Counted from the first letter of the stretch, positions 1-8,677 are shown. The stretch is DNA of 64,000 nucleotides from Chloroflexus islandicus (GCF_001650695.1 NZ_LWQS01000030.1:55747-119746), one strand, 5' to 3'. Notes: generated from the sequence alone by a model not told the origin. Numbers and translations are program-made.

Positions 1-2
1 TG

Positions 3-725
3 TCGGTCACACCGGGCAAGATGGGTGAAGTGCTGAAGTCGTTTCTCTTGCGCCAACGCAATGGCGCGCCGATCAGCCGTTCGGCGCCGATTGTGTTGGC
101 CGAGCGTTTGACCGACGGCATTGCCATGTTGTTGCTGATGGGATTGGGTTTGACCCTTTACCCGCCGGCACGCCCGTTGTTCGTGGCGCTGGTCGTGGCG
201 ACGATTGCCGGGATTGTGGTGGTGCAACGGCAAGAGTTGGCATTCGCCGTCATCCGGCTCGTGGCGCGTCTGCCGTTTGGCGCACGTATTGCACCGCGCC
301 TCGAGACGGTCTATACCACGACTGCGCAATTGTTACACTGGCGCATTTTGCTTGTCTCGACGCTGATCAGCGTGATTTCTTGGGGTTTTGAGTGTCTGGC
401 CTTCTTCGTGGTGCTCATGGGGGTCGGTAGCGAGCCGTCGTGGTTGCTACTTTTGCAGGCGACGTTTATCTTCGCGGCAAGCACGCTCTTTGGCTTAGTC
501 TCGTTTTTGCCCGGCGGGTTAGGCGCTTCAGAAGTGAGTAGCGTCGGTTTGCTGATTGCGCTGGTTGGGGTGAGCGCCAGCGCGGCAACCACGGCGACGA
601 TCGTGATCCGCTTTTGTACGCTCTGGTTTGGGGTGTTGCTCGGGGTGATTGCGCTGGCATGGCTTGGCCGGCGCACAGGAACAGAAGACGATCTGGCTGC
701 GCTGGATACTTCGGAGGTCGTATGA
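3..725 (+). CDS. Polytopic membrane protein, lysylphosphatidylglycerol synthase TM/UPF0104-like, 5' partial
   Basis: The reading frame is open from the window edge, so the true start lies upstream; 240 residues are visible. The visible part opens with SVTPGKMGEVLKSFLLR, which matches the TPGKxGE motif of the UPF0104/lysylphosphatidylglycerol-synthase transmembrane family (YbhN/AglD2-like). At least five hydrophobic segments follow, with a glycine-rich FLPGGLGASE motif near the C-terminus that is also typical. Members are inner-membrane flippase-like or lipid-modifying proteins; the substrate cannot be told. The stop overlaps the ATG of the next gene (ATGA), so the two are probably translationally coupled. 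A second member lies at 13402-14448. Confidence 0.8.
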   Translation, partial: SVTPGKMGEVLKSFLLRQRNGAPISRSAPIVLAERLTDGIAMLLLMGLGLTLYPPARPLFVALVVATIAGIVVVQRQELAFAVIRLVARLPFGARIAPRLETVYTTTAQLLHWRILLVSTLISVISWGFECLAFFVVLMGVGSEPSWLLLLQATFIFAASTLFGLVSFLPGGLGASEVSSVGLLIALVGVSASAATTATIVIRFCTLWFGVLLGVIALAWLGRRTGTEDDLAALDTSEVV

Positions 726-1129
726 CGTCGGTGTTTACCCGAATTGTGCGTGGTGAGCTGCCCGCGTTTAAGTTGTACGAAGACGATCTGACTCTCGCTT
801 TTCTCGATATTAATCCGGCGGCGCGGGGCCATACGCTGGTCATTGCCAAGCCGGAATTACCCGGTTTGCTCGATCTGCCGCCCGAACTGGTCGCAGCTAC
901 GGCGCTCACGACCCAGCGCGTGGCACGGGCCATTGTCGCCGCGTTGCAACCCGATGGCTTTAATATTATTCAGAATAACGGCGCTGCTGCCGGGCAAGTG
1001 GTGTTTCACTTCCATGTCCATATTATTCCGCGGTGGGATGGTGATCGGTCAGTGAAGCTGTGGCGTCCCGGCACTGCTACTGCCGATGATCTGCAGGTGG
1101 TAGCAAGTGAGATTATCGCTCATATCTAG
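722..1129 (+). CDS. HIT family nucleotide hydrolase/transferase
   Basis: 135 aa, the usual size of a cytoplasmic histidine-triad protein (Hint/HinT branch). The catalytic triad is visible as HFHVHIIPR (His-x-His-x-His) about residues 95-103, and the N-terminal FTRIVRGELPAFKLYEDD stretch is characteristic. Such enzymes cleave nucleoside phosphoramidates or adenylates; the physiological substrate is not predictable. The start at 722 is set by the ATGA overlap with the upstream gene and by the family N-terminus; the longer upstream extension in this frame is not coding-like. Confidence 0.92.
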   Translation: MTSVFTRIVRGELPAFKLYEDDLTLAFLDINPAARGHTLVIAKPELPGLLDLPPELVAATALTTQRVARAIVAALQPDGFNIIQNNGAAAGQVVFHFHVHIIPRWDGDRSVKLWRPGTATADDLQVVASEIIAHI

Positions 1130-1138
1130 GAGCGGCCA

Positions 1139-2002
1139 ATGAGCGGAACCGTCTCTTCCCCTTCTAGCCAACCACCGCCAACTACGCCATCAGGCCCGGA
1201 TCAGGGTCGCCAACCGGTTCCGCCGGCCTCTGCTGAGACTCGTCCGATTCGCCAGCGACCGGCGCGCAATAACCGGCTGCGGGTGGGGATGGTTGTGCTG
1301 CTCGTGGTGTTGCTCTTGATTATGCTGGCGCTCGTGATTGCCGGGATTGGCGGGATGCGTTGGCCGGCCTCGTCGCAAAATCGGGTGACGCCACGTGAGC
1401 TTATTTTGCAGTCCCCCACCGTGGCCGCAGTTGCCGGCGGCCAGTCGTCGGCTCCAGCCGTCAAAGTTGATATTGCGCCGCGCTTTGCCGCTGCGTATGA
1501 ACAGCTCGGCGGTTTGCGCCGGCTTGGTTTGCCGATTAGCCCGGCTTTGTTGCACAATGGTCGTGAAGTGCAGTGGTTTGAACGCGCGCGGGTTGAATAT
1601 TGGCCGGAACTGAGCGGCACGCCCTACGAATTTCAAATTGGGCTCGTTGGGGTGGAATATGTTGCCGGACGTACCTTTCTGCGCCCCGAACCATTCACGT
1701 CACGCCCTGATCTCCGCTACTTCCCGGAAACCGGCTTTGGCGTCGGCGGTCTGTTTTTGCAATATTGGGAAGAACATGGGGGCTTGACATCGTTCGGCTA
1801 TCCAATTAGCGCCGAATTTGATGAGGTGCAGCCTGATGGCCGGGCCTTCCGTGTGCAATATTTCGAGCGCGCCCGGTTTGAGTTGCACCCCGAAGCGGCG
1901 GGGACGCCGTATGTGGTGCAGTTGGGCTTGTTGGGATCAGCGCTCTACTTCGGCGAGCCGCGCCCGCAAACGGTACAACCCCGGCCAACGCCGGTACCGT
2001 AG
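1139..2002 (+). CDS. Membrane-anchored surface protein with two LGFP-like repeats
   Basis: 287 aa. Residues 1-45 are Pro/Ser/Gln-rich and probably cytoplasmic; one strongly hydrophobic helix lies at about 47-72; the rest should be outside the membrane. The outer part holds two related repeats of about 65 residues, each with a LGGLRRLGLPIS/HGGLTSFGYPIS segment followed by QWFERARVEYWPE or QYFERARFELHPE and ending in a QxGLxG motif. This resembles LGFP-type repeats associated with cell-envelope proteins. It ends Pro/Gln-rich. It starts 9 nt after the HIT gene with a GGAG site. Function unknown; possibly cell-wall binding (inference). Confidence 0.75.
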   Translation: MSGTVSSPSSQPPPTTPSGPDQGRQPVPPASAETRPIRQRPARNNRLRVGMVVLLVVLLLIMLALVIAGIGGMRWPASSQNRVTPRELILQSPTVAAVAGGQSSAPAVKVDIAPRFAAAYEQLGGLRRLGLPISPALLHNGREVQWFERARVEYWPELSGTPYEFQIGLVGVEYVAGRTFLRPEPFTSRPDLRYFPETGFGVGGLFLQYWEEHGGLTSFGYPISAEFDEVQPDGRAFRVQYFERARFELHPEAAGTPYVVQLGLLGSALYFGEPRPQTVQPRPTPVP

Positions 2003-2109
2003 CATCCATGTTAGAGGAGTTTGGTCGATTGCGATAGAAAGACCAGAAGCGCTTGCAGCATACGATCCGCAGCCAGCGGCGATGGGTGGATGCGCGCAAT
2101 GGAGGGGGT

Positions 2110-2571
2110 ATGGCGGCAACGCAAGTTGATCTCGCAATCTTGGCCGCAGCCGTGCGACAGGCTGGCGGTGAACCGGCGCACGTAGCGCAGGTGTTAGCAT
2201 CGTTCCGCCAGCGGCTTATTGCCGATGGCCAGCCTTCGCCCCAGACGCTGTATGTCTACCGCGCTACCGGCGCCGCTGCTAGTTCTGATACTCCAGCACC
2301 GGCGCCGTCTGCCCGTCCTCGCCTATTGCTTGCGTTTCTCAGCGCCGATGCTGCCGTGAGTTTCGCCCAACGCACCGGTTTGGCTCGCGTGCCGCGCTTG
2401 CTGACGCTCTCGCTGGCGCGCGTGCTGGCGATTATCTTGCAACAACCGGCGATGCGGGCACTGCATATTGCGTATGATGACATTCCGGCTGCCAACGGTT
2501 TGCCGTCTGGTTGGCATTTGTCCCGCGCCGAAGTGCTGGCGCTGTTTGCAATTGATTCGGGCGTTGTCTGA
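2110..2571 (+). CDS. Hypothetical protein, 153 aa
   Basis: Not recognised. The start at 2110 is chosen because GAGGGGGT lies just upstream; an in-frame extension to 2053 lacks such a site. The protein is Ala/Leu-rich with alternating helices, a Pro/Ala linker near residues 58-70, and no obvious signal peptide or catalytic motif. It lies between the surface-protein gene and prs, all on the same strand, and ends 29 nt before the prs start. Its codon usage matches the neighbours, so it is probably a real gene. Confidence 0.6.
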   Translation: MAATQVDLAILAAAVRQAGGEPAHVAQVLASFRQRLIADGQPSPQTLYVYRATGAAASSDTPAPAPSARPRLLLAFLSADAAVSFAQRTGLARVPRLLTLSLARVLAIILQQPAMRALHIAYDDIPAANGLPSGWHLSRAEVLALFAIDSGVV

Positions 2572-2600
2572 GTTGCGCCTCACAGGGTAAGGAGGAAGGA

Positions 2601-3599
2601 ATGGGAAGCCGCTTCGACGAGATGCGGATCTTTGCCGGTAATGGAAACCCGATGCTTGCACGTGCGATTAGCGAGCGTTTGGGGGTTCCGCTCGGTGATG
2701 TGACGATTGTGAAGTTTAGCAATGAGAATATCTTTGTCAAGCTCAACGAAAGTGTGCGCGAAAAAGATGTGTTTGTGATCCAGTCGCTGGCGATGCCCGA
2801 TCTCAGTGATCGGATTATGGAGCTGTTGATTATGCTCGATGCCTGCAAACGGGCATCGGCAGGCCGGATCACGGCGGTGATTCCCTATTATGCGTATGGC
2901 CGTACTGACAAGAAGGATCAGCCGCGGGTGCCGATTACGGCCCGTCTGCTGGCCGATATGATCCAAGTGGCCGGCGCCCATCAGGTGATGACGATTGATC
3001 TGCACGCCGGGCAGATACAGGGCTTTTTCTCGATCCCGATGGATGAATTGACGGCCATGAATTTGCTGGTGCGCTACTTTGCCGATAAAGGCTGGGACGA
3101 CATGATCGTCGTGTCGCCCGACGTCGGCTTTGCCAAGCGCGCGCGCAACTTTGCCGAAGCGTTGAACGCACCATTGGCGATTGCCGAAAAGCGACGGGTA
3201 CAGTACTTTGATCGCAAAGATGGCTCGCTCACCGCGCCCGAAGTGCTCAACCTGATCGGTGATGTGCGCGGTAAGCGTTGTATTGTGGTTGATGATGAAA
3301 TCGCCACCGGCAGTTCGATCCTCGAAGTAGTGCAGTTGCTCGAACAGCAAGGAGCGCGCGAGATTTACGCCTGCTGCGTGCATCCGGTTTTCGCCGGCAA
3401 TGCGGTTGAACGGCTCCGTGCCAGCTCGATTCGCGAGTTGGTCGTGACCGATACCCTGCCGGTGGCCCCGGAACGGCGCTGGCCCGGTTTGACGATCCTC
3501 TCGGTCAGTACCTTGATCGCCGAAGTGATCCAACGCATCCATAGCGGGGTCAGTGTCGATACCATCTTCCAACACCGCCGCCATCCGGCCCTCAGCTAG
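2601..3599 (+). CDS. prs: Ribose-phosphate pyrophosphokinase (PRPP synthase)
   Basis: 332 aa, slightly longer than the usual 310-320. It makes 5-phosphoribosyl 1-pyrophosphate from ribose 5-phosphate and ATP for nucleotide, His, Trp and NAD synthesis. Visible signatures are FAGNGNPMLARAIS at the N-terminus, GRTDKKDQPRVPITARLLAD (flexible ATP/Mg region), TIDLHAGQIQGFF (divalent cation/PRPP signature) and VVDDEIATGSS (ribose-5-phosphate loop). An excellent site, AAGGAGGAAGG, precedes ATG 2601. RpiA, which supplies ribose 5-phosphate, is encoded at 29250 in the same window. Confidence 0.96.
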   Translation: MGSRFDEMRIFAGNGNPMLARAISERLGVPLGDVTIVKFSNENIFVKLNESVREKDVFVIQSLAMPDLSDRIMELLIMLDACKRASAGRITAVIPYYAYGRTDKKDQPRVPITARLLADMIQVAGAHQVMTIDLHAGQIQGFFSIPMDELTAMNLLVRYFADKGWDDMIVVSPDVGFAKRARNFAEALNAPLAIAEKRRVQYFDRKDGSLTAPEVLNLIGDVRGKRCIVVDDEIATGSSILEVVQLLEQQGAREIYACCVHPVFAGNAVERLRASSIRELVVTDTLPVAPERRWPGLTILSVSTLIAEVIQRIHSGVSVDTIFQHRRHPALS

Positions 3600-3681
3600 G
3601 GGCAACGCATCCGTTGCCCCCGTATCCGTTCACCTCACCCGCCCTTCGTCCCGGCGCATACGCTAGAGTGGCGTATGCGCC
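3599..3681. terminator. Two hairpins between convergent prs and radC
   Basis: The first stem has GGGGCAACG at 3599-3607 pairing with CGTTGCCCC at 3612-3620 around a 4-nt loop, and begins in the prs stop codon. The second has GGCGCATACG at 3653-3662 pairing with CGTATGCGCC at 3672-3681. Neither is followed by a clean T-run, so termination by them is inferred from position between convergent genes. Confidence 0.5.
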
Positions 3682-3686
3682 GTCTG

Positions 3687-4376
3687 TTATTCAAACCCTA
3701 AGCCCCGCTCGCGCAGACTGACATAATGCCCGCGCCCAATAATGAGGTGATCGAGCACCTCGATATCGAGCAAGCGACCGGCAGCCACCAATTGGCGCGT
3801 CACCTGAATATCTTCCGGCGAAGGAGTGGCCTCGCCCGATGGATGGTTGTGGACGACGATAATCGCGGCGCTATTGCGCCGCACGGCGTCTTTGAAGACT
3901 TCGCCGATGCGAATGGTGGCCGAATTAAGGCTGCCGATGTAGATCGTGCTGATCTGCTGCACTCGATTCTTGGTGTCAAGCAAAACGGTGCGCAGATGTT
4001 CTTGGTCGAGGTGGCTCATCTCAACCATCAAGAGGGCTGCGACATCGGCTGGCGAGCGGATCGGAAATCGCTCGTCAACGCTAATCCGCGCCAGCCGGCG
4101 GCCAATTTCCAGCGCCGCCTTGATGCTGGCAGCTTTGCTCGCCCCAATGCCGGCCCGCCGGCAGAGATCATTGTATTCGGCGCGCTGCAAGCCGAGCCAT
4201 CCGCCATAGTCACTGAGGAGTTGTTGGGCCAGTTGCAAGACGTTGGTGCCGCTGACGCCAACCCGCATCAGGATGGCCAATAACTCGGCATCGCTCAGCG
4301 CGCCGGCGCCGAGCCGGGCTAGCCGCTCACGGGGTTGGTCGTTGGTGGGCAGTTCGTTCATGCGCAGTGACAGCAT
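3687..4376 (-). CDS. radC: RadC/JAB-domain protein (MPN superfamily)
   Basis: 229 aa, the normal RadC length. The N-terminal part has the [25 protein letters not shown] motif and a helix-hairpin-helix-like region; the C-terminal JAMM-like metal motif is visible as [14 protein letters not shown]. RadC was once linked to repair of radiation damage, but its molecular role is unsettled. Start 4376 is preceded by GAGGAAC; a TTG start 18 nt further upstream is possible but less likely. Convergent with prs. Confidence 0.92.
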   Translation of the reverse strand: MLSLRMNELPTNDQPRERLARLGAGALSDAELLAILMRVGVSGTNVLQLAQQLLSDYGGWLGLQRAEYNDLCRRAGIGASKAASIKAALEIGRRLARISVDERFPIRSPADVAALLMVEMSHLDQEHLRTVLLDTKNRVQQISTIYIGSLNSATIRIGEVFKDAVRRNSAAIIVVHNHPSGEATPSPEDIQVTRQLVAAGRLLDIEVLDHLIIGRGHYVSLRERGLGFE

Positions 4377-4484
4377 ACGTTCCTCGCGCTGCAATTTCGG
4401 TTCCTATATAGATACCGCGCGAGCGCGCGAAAAGATTCGCGGTTTGTGATTGAACAGGGGCAATTGCGAAAGGGAACGAGGGGT

Positions 4485-4800
4485 TACGAAGCGCGGGCTG
4501 ATGGCCCTCACCCCCCAACCCCCTCTCCCACCTGACAGTGGGAGAGGGGGAGCCGCTGGGTAAGCGGGAGAGGCAGTACTGGCGTGGAACAGCAGCGCCC
4601 CTCGCCTGCGCCAGCGGGAGAGGGGCTGGGGGTGAGGGCCTCCCCTCCCCCAGCGGGGGAGGGGCTAGGGGTGGGGGCAGCTCCACAACGCCTTCGCGGA
4701 GCCGGACAGCCGTCCGGCTCTACTGCGTCGTTGCGTTTGCGTCCTCTGCGGCCTTTGCGGCGCCGGACAGCCGTCTGGCTCTACTGCGCCTTTGCACCGT
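4485..4800. repeat. Mosaic palindromic repeat block
   Basis: The gap between radC and the stress-protein gene holds no gene. It contains G/C-rich palindromic pieces of the CCCTCTCCCAC...GTGGGAGAGGG type shared with other blocks in this window. A roughly 32-bp element with the hairpin AGCCGGAC-AGCC-GTCCGGCT occurs twice, at about 4696 and 4759 (the second with one arm mismatch). CTTTGCG-type short repeats lie at about 4730-4795. Confidence 0.75.
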
Positions 4801-4816
4801 TCGCCTGATCCGAATT

Positions 4817-6532
4817 CTACTGGCAAATCAGCGTGGGCAGGCGCCGGGTGCGCAACAACGCTTCGGTGGTTGAACCAATCACCAGATCACGGAGCGGGTC
4901 GCGGTGGCCGTAGCCGCCCATCACCAGCAGGTCAGCACGGGTCTGCTCGGCGGCGTGAATGATGGCCGGCGCCGGCTCGCCGCGTTCAAGGATATAACCG
5001 GCGGCAATATTGTAGCGTTCGAGGTAGCGGAAGGCGCGCATGCGCACCGCTTCGGCGCTGGCTTTGCCATCGAGCACGGTGACAACGTTGAGCGCCAGTT
5101 GCCAACGCGCAGCTAGATAGGCGGCGAGATAGAGCGCCTCTTCAGCTTTGCGGCTGCCATCATAGGCCAGCAAGAGCCGTTCAATCCGTTCAACCGCATG
5201 CGGGACGGTCAAGACAGGCCGTACCGAACAGCGCAAAATGGTGCGCAAGCCGGAGGCAAGCCGGGCTAGCGGCGATGTTCCGGGAGGGTAATTGATCTGG
5301 ATGGCAACTAAATCGACGAGCCGGGTGCGTTCGCGAATAGCGCGGTCGATCGCGCCTACCTCAATGGCGCACTCGCCGGTGACACCCGCGGCGGCGCAAC
5401 GCTCGCCAAATTCGCGTACTACTGCCTGCGCCGCCGCTGAATCGCGCTGGCGGATGCTGCGCACGACGTGCAGGCCAAGCGGACGCACCGTTTCCCGTTT
5501 GGCCCACGCCAGTACCTGATCAAGCACCTGCCAGCCATCAGCCTTGCCGTTCACCGGCACCAGCACCTCACGAAACAGCCAGTGCGCCGGATCAAGCGTG
5601 CGGTTGCGCCGCCACACGCCAGCCGGCATGGCTGGTTCAAGATTATCGGGAATGACCCGTTCGATCAACTGCTCTGCCCGGCTCGGCGCTTCAGCGAGAT
5701 CATCGATCGCTTGGGCAAGGCTGATGTCCCACCCGAGATGCTTGCTCAGCTCATCGCGATGGTTGCACAACCAGAGGTAGAGATCGGTTTCGGTACGGCC
5801 GGGAAAATCGCGTAACAACCCGCGCTCGCGGATCAAGTCAGCGATTGGGCGATAGATGTGGTCATACCACAGCGCAGCCGCTTCCGGCAACGATGGCGTC
5901 TGATCGGCGGTAGCTAGCCGTTGCTGCATGTGCTCGATCTGCTGGCGCAGTTGCTCATACTGGCCGGCCACTGTGACCCGCAAATCGCAGCCGGGCCGTA
6001 ATTCGTCGAGGCGGGTGGCTTCGAGAAAAGCGGCGTATTCGCCGGCAATCACGATCTCTTCAAGGGTCATCGATGGATCGATCGGCGCGCGCGAGACGAG
6101 CGGCGTGACATACGCCTGAATGTGATCCATCCCCAATTGGCGCGCGACCGACACGCGGTGATTGCCATCAATGACAAAGTAGGCTTCACCAATTTGATAC
6201 ACCTCAATCGGTGGCCAGCCATGCATGCTATCAACCGCGGCCATGACCCGCGACCAGCGTTGCCAGTCATCATCGCGCCGGGGCAAAAAGCTGCGGTTAA
6301 AGTCGTGGTAGCGGCCAACACTGCCGACAATCGCCGCTAGCGGGATTTCACGCAACTGGCGTTCGCCGGCCATGCGCGCATTGACCCGCTTCCGCACCTC
6401 TTCAAAGGGCAACAAATCATCGGACTGGCCGCGCAAACGGGCCAGCAGATGTTCCAGATCGGCGCGCCAACGCAGCCGTTGAAAGTCGTGTAACGCCGCC
6501 ACCATGCGGCCATCGGTTGGTTCATCCATCAT
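4817..6532 (-). CDS. ParB-like N-terminal domain fused to tandem universal stress protein domains
   Basis: 571 aa, much longer than a normal Usp (about 140 aa). Residues about 50-150 contain YFVIDGNHRVSVARQLGMDH, a ParB/Srx-like nucleotide-binding motif. A helical middle region follows. Two Usp-like Rossmann domains lie at about 290-430 and 440-571; the last carries VMGGYGHRDPLRDLVIGSTT, the Gly-x2-Gly-x9-Gly-Ser ATP-binding signature. The first Usp copy lacks an evident intact signature. Cytoplasmic, probably ATP-binding and stress-linked by family; the job of the ParB-like part is unknown. No ribosome-binding site precedes ATG 6532; a TATAGT box lies only a few bases upstream, so a leaderless mRNA is possible. 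Confidence 0.8.
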   Translation of the reverse strand: MMDEPTDGRMVAALHDFQRLRWRADLEHLLARLRGQSDDLLPFEEVRKRVNARMAGERQLREIPLAAIVGSVGRYHDFNRSFLPRRDDDWQRWSRVMAAVDSMHGWPPIEVYQIGEAYFVIDGNHRVSVARQLGMDHIQAYVTPLVSRAPIDPSMTLEEIVIAGEYAAFLEATRLDELRPGCDLRVTVAGQYEQLRQQIEHMQQRLATADQTPSLPEAAALWYDHIYRPIADLIRERGLLRDFPGRTETDLYLWLCNHRDELSKHLGWDISLAQAIDDLAEAPSRAEQLIERVIPDNLEPAMPAGVWRRNRTLDPAHWLFREVLVPVNGKADGWQVLDQVLAWAKRETVRPLGLHVVRSIRQRDSAAAQAVVREFGERCAAAGVTGECAIEVGAIDRAIRERTRLVDLVAIQINYPPGTSPLARLASGLRTILRCSVRPVLTVPHAVERIERLLLAYDGSRKAEEALYLAAYLAARWQLALNVVTVLDGKASAEAVRMRAFRYLERYNIAAGYILERGEPAPAIIHAAEQTRADLLVMGGYGHRDPLRDLVIGSTTEALLRTRRLPTLICQ

Positions 6533-6547
6533 GGGGATACTATATCA

Positions 6548-6877
6548 CACGTTCAAGGGCGGACAGAACATGTGGAACCCGGCCCTGAAGGGCCGGGCTA
6601 GGGTTATGAAGCCCGCTGTGCGGGCTGATGCCACTCACCCCTAGTCCCTGTCCCACTGGCGCGTTCAAGGGCAGACAGAACGCATGAAGCAGATACGATT
6701 GAAGGCTTTGCGATGCACCGTTTCGCCCGCACCCCCCGCCCCTCTCCCACTGGCGCGGGAGAGGGAAGTGTAGAGCTACGCTTTGAGGCATTGCACAGCG
6801 ATCAATGGTTGCACTCAACCAAACGTTCTGTCCGTCCCTCAAATCACAATCGTAGGGGCGACAGTTGCGTCGCCCCT
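6548..6877. repeat. Mosaic repeat block with a GGGGCGAC hairpin
   Basis: No gene is supported between 6533 and 6918. The block contains GGCCCTGAAGGGCC, GCCCGCTGTGCGGGC, a CTCTCCCACTGGCGCGGGAGAG hairpin and two copies of the GCGGACAGAAC-type motif. At 6852-6877 TAGGGGCGAC pairs with GTCGCCCCTA around a 6-nt loop. That hairpin is related to the palindrome inside the transposase gene at 27084. Either could act as a terminator for nuoM, but no T-run is present. Confidence 0.75.
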
Positions 6878-6918
6878 ATGAGGATCAGCAGGAATATGGT
6901 TAGGAAGAAATGCCTGCT

Positions 6919-8520
6919 TTACCGCCATCCGTTCAACTGGGCCGCCGCCTGCACCGCCGGCGTGAGCGCATCGACCAAGCCTTGCACCGAGCCGGTGGTG
7001 CCGCTCAGCAACAGATTGGGGAACAGACCCAGCGCAATCATCACCGCCGCCAGCGCGCCGAGCGCCAACAGTTCGCGCCGCTTCAGATCGGGCAAATCGA
7101 GGTTCGCCGTATTCCGCACTTCACCCATAAAGCCCAAGTGGAACAGGCGCAACGCATACACCGCAGCCAGAATGATCCCGATGACTGCACCCAAGGCGAA
7201 TGGCCAACCCAGCAACGGCGAGGTGAAGATGCCTTGCAACATCGTAAACTCGCCGACAAAACCGCTCAGGCCGGGCAACCCCGCCAGCGCCAGCAAGGTC
7301 AGCAGCGTCAACCCGGCGTACACCGGCGTCACGCTCCACAACCCGCCGAACGAGCCAAGCTCGCGGCTATCGCGGCGCTCTTCGATGACGGCCACGATGA
7401 GCAGCAACGCCGCCATAATCACGCCGTGGCCCACCATCTGCAACAACGCGCCATTGATGCCCATTGTATTGAGGGTCATCACCCCCAGCGCAATAAAGTT
7501 CATGTGGCTGATCGAAGCATACGCGATCATGCGCTGCATATCACGCTGGGTAAAGGCGATCAACGCGCCGTAGATGATGCCGATCACGGCCAGCACGGCA
7601 ATGGCCGGCGCTGCCCACGAGGCCACTTCGGGGAAGAGGGTCAGGTTGAAGCGGATCAAGCCGTACACACCGAATTTGGCCATCAACCCGGCTAGCACAA
7701 TCGCGACCGGTGTGGGGGCAACGCTGTAGGCATCAGGCAACCACGTGTGGAACGGCCAGAGCGCCAATTTGATCGCAAAGGCGATAAAGAACGCGCCGAA
7801 CAGCAGCCGGGCCACCATCGGATCGAGCGTAAAGATACCGGCCCGTATATCGGCGACGATTTGATTAAGCGCGAAGGTGCCAGCAAAACCCGGCTCGATG
7901 GCGGCAACGGCGTTGCGGTGCAGAATATGCAACCCGATCATCGCAAACAGCATCAACAGCGAGCCGCCAAAGGTGTAGAGGAAGAGCTTCAACGCGGCTG
8001 ATGCGCGCCCATGGCTGCCCCACATCCCAACGAGGAAGACCATTGGCAGCAGCGCCAACTCGTAGAAGACGTAGAAGAGCAGCATGTCTTGGGCCAGAAA
8101 CACGCCGAGGAACGCCGTCTCGGCCAGCAGCAAGAGCGCCAACAAGAGCCGCGGACTGCGCGTCTGCCGCTGCCATGTCGCGGCAATCGCAAATGGGGCG
8201 AGGAATGCCGTCAAGCCCACCAGCCACAAATTAATGCCATCAACGCCAATCAGGTAGCTAGCGCCGACAGCGGGCAACCACGCGACCGAGTCGACAAATT
8301 GCAGCGGCGGGCCAATCACCAGTCCAGCGGTAGGGCCGTAAGGGCCTGTGTAAAACAGACCAATGACTGTTCCAGCGATGAGCAATGTCGCTATCGCCAC
8401 ACCCATCGCCGTCCAGCGATACAGAGCGGGGCGACCACGCGGCTGCAACAGAATGACGAGCGAGCCGAGCGCCGGCAGCCAGAGCAACAATGACAGGATG
8501 GGCAAGCCGAGCAGGTTCAT
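6919..8520 (-). CDS. nuoM: NADH-quinone oxidoreductase subunit M
   Basis: 533 aa with about 14 hydrophobic segments, normal for NuoM, an antiporter-like proton-pumping subunit of complex I. Key residues are visible: the glutamate in LLFYVFYELALLPM and the lysine in FAIKLALWPFHTWLPDAYSVAP, then FVGEFTMLQG near the C-terminus. Start 8520 is chosen because GAAGG lies upstream and the NLLGLPILS start fits the family. No other nuo gene is in the window, which is unusual since NuoM normally lies between NuoL and NuoN. The upstream region holds a perfect 21-bp palindrome, so expression is probably regulated. Confidence 0.93.
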   Translation of the reverse strand: MNLLGLPILSLLLWLPALGSLVILLQPRGRPALYRWTAMGVAIATLLIAGTVIGLFYTGPYGPTAGLVIGPPLQFVDSVAWLPAVGASYLIGVDGINLWLVGLTAFLAPFAIAATWQRQTRSPRLLLALLLLAETAFLGVFLAQDMLLFYVFYELALLPMVFLVGMWGSHGRASAALKLFLYTFGGSLLMLFAMIGLHILHRNAVAAIEPGFAGTFALNQIVADIRAGIFTLDPMVARLLFGAFFIAFAIKLALWPFHTWLPDAYSVAPTPVAIVLAGLMAKFGVYGLIRFNLTLFPEVASWAAPAIAVLAVIGIIYGALIAFTQRDMQRMIAYASISHMNFIALGVMTLNTMGINGALLQMVGHGVIMAALLLIVAVIEERRDSRELGSFGGLWSVTPVYAGLTLLTLLALAGLPGLSGFVGEFTMLQGIFTSPLLGWPFALGAVIGIILAAVYALRLFHLGFMGEVRNTANLDLPDLKRRELLALGALAAVMIALGLFPNLLLSGTTGSVQGLVDALTPAVQAAAQLNGWR

Positions 8521-8563
8521 GGCGCTAGACCTTCTTTCGTTTGCGGTAAAAACGACAACAGCC

Positions 8564-8589
8564 ACCATAGTGACACGTCACGTGTCACT
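8564..8589 (-). promoter_or_regulatory. 21-bp perfect palindrome abutting a -10-like box upstream of nuoM
   Basis: AGTGACACGT (8569-8578) and ACGTGTCACT (8580-8589) are exact reverse complements around one central base. On the minus strand the palindrome runs directly into TATGGT (8564-8569), a weak -10 candidate, 44 nt upstream of the nuoM start. Position and symmetry suggest a dimeric repressor operator; the regulator is unknown. Confidence 0.55.
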
Positions 8590-8663
8590 GGTCTCGAGCA
8601 AACTTGGCCTCGTTCCCTCTTTGACGACTTTGTCAGGATGGATACCGGTATGGCCAGCGGCAG

Positions 8664-8677
8664 AGTGATACGTCATT
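8664..8677. promoter_or_regulatory. Second, imperfect copy of the palindrome half-site
   Basis: AGTGATACGTCATT matches the left part of the 21-bp palindrome at 8569 (AGTGACACGTCACG) with few differences, about 95 bp away. It could be an auxiliary operator. Confidence 0.35.

Noticed and set aside
2580..3605. 341-aa frame opposite prs
   Set aside because: Antisense shadow of a highly conserved enzyme gene.
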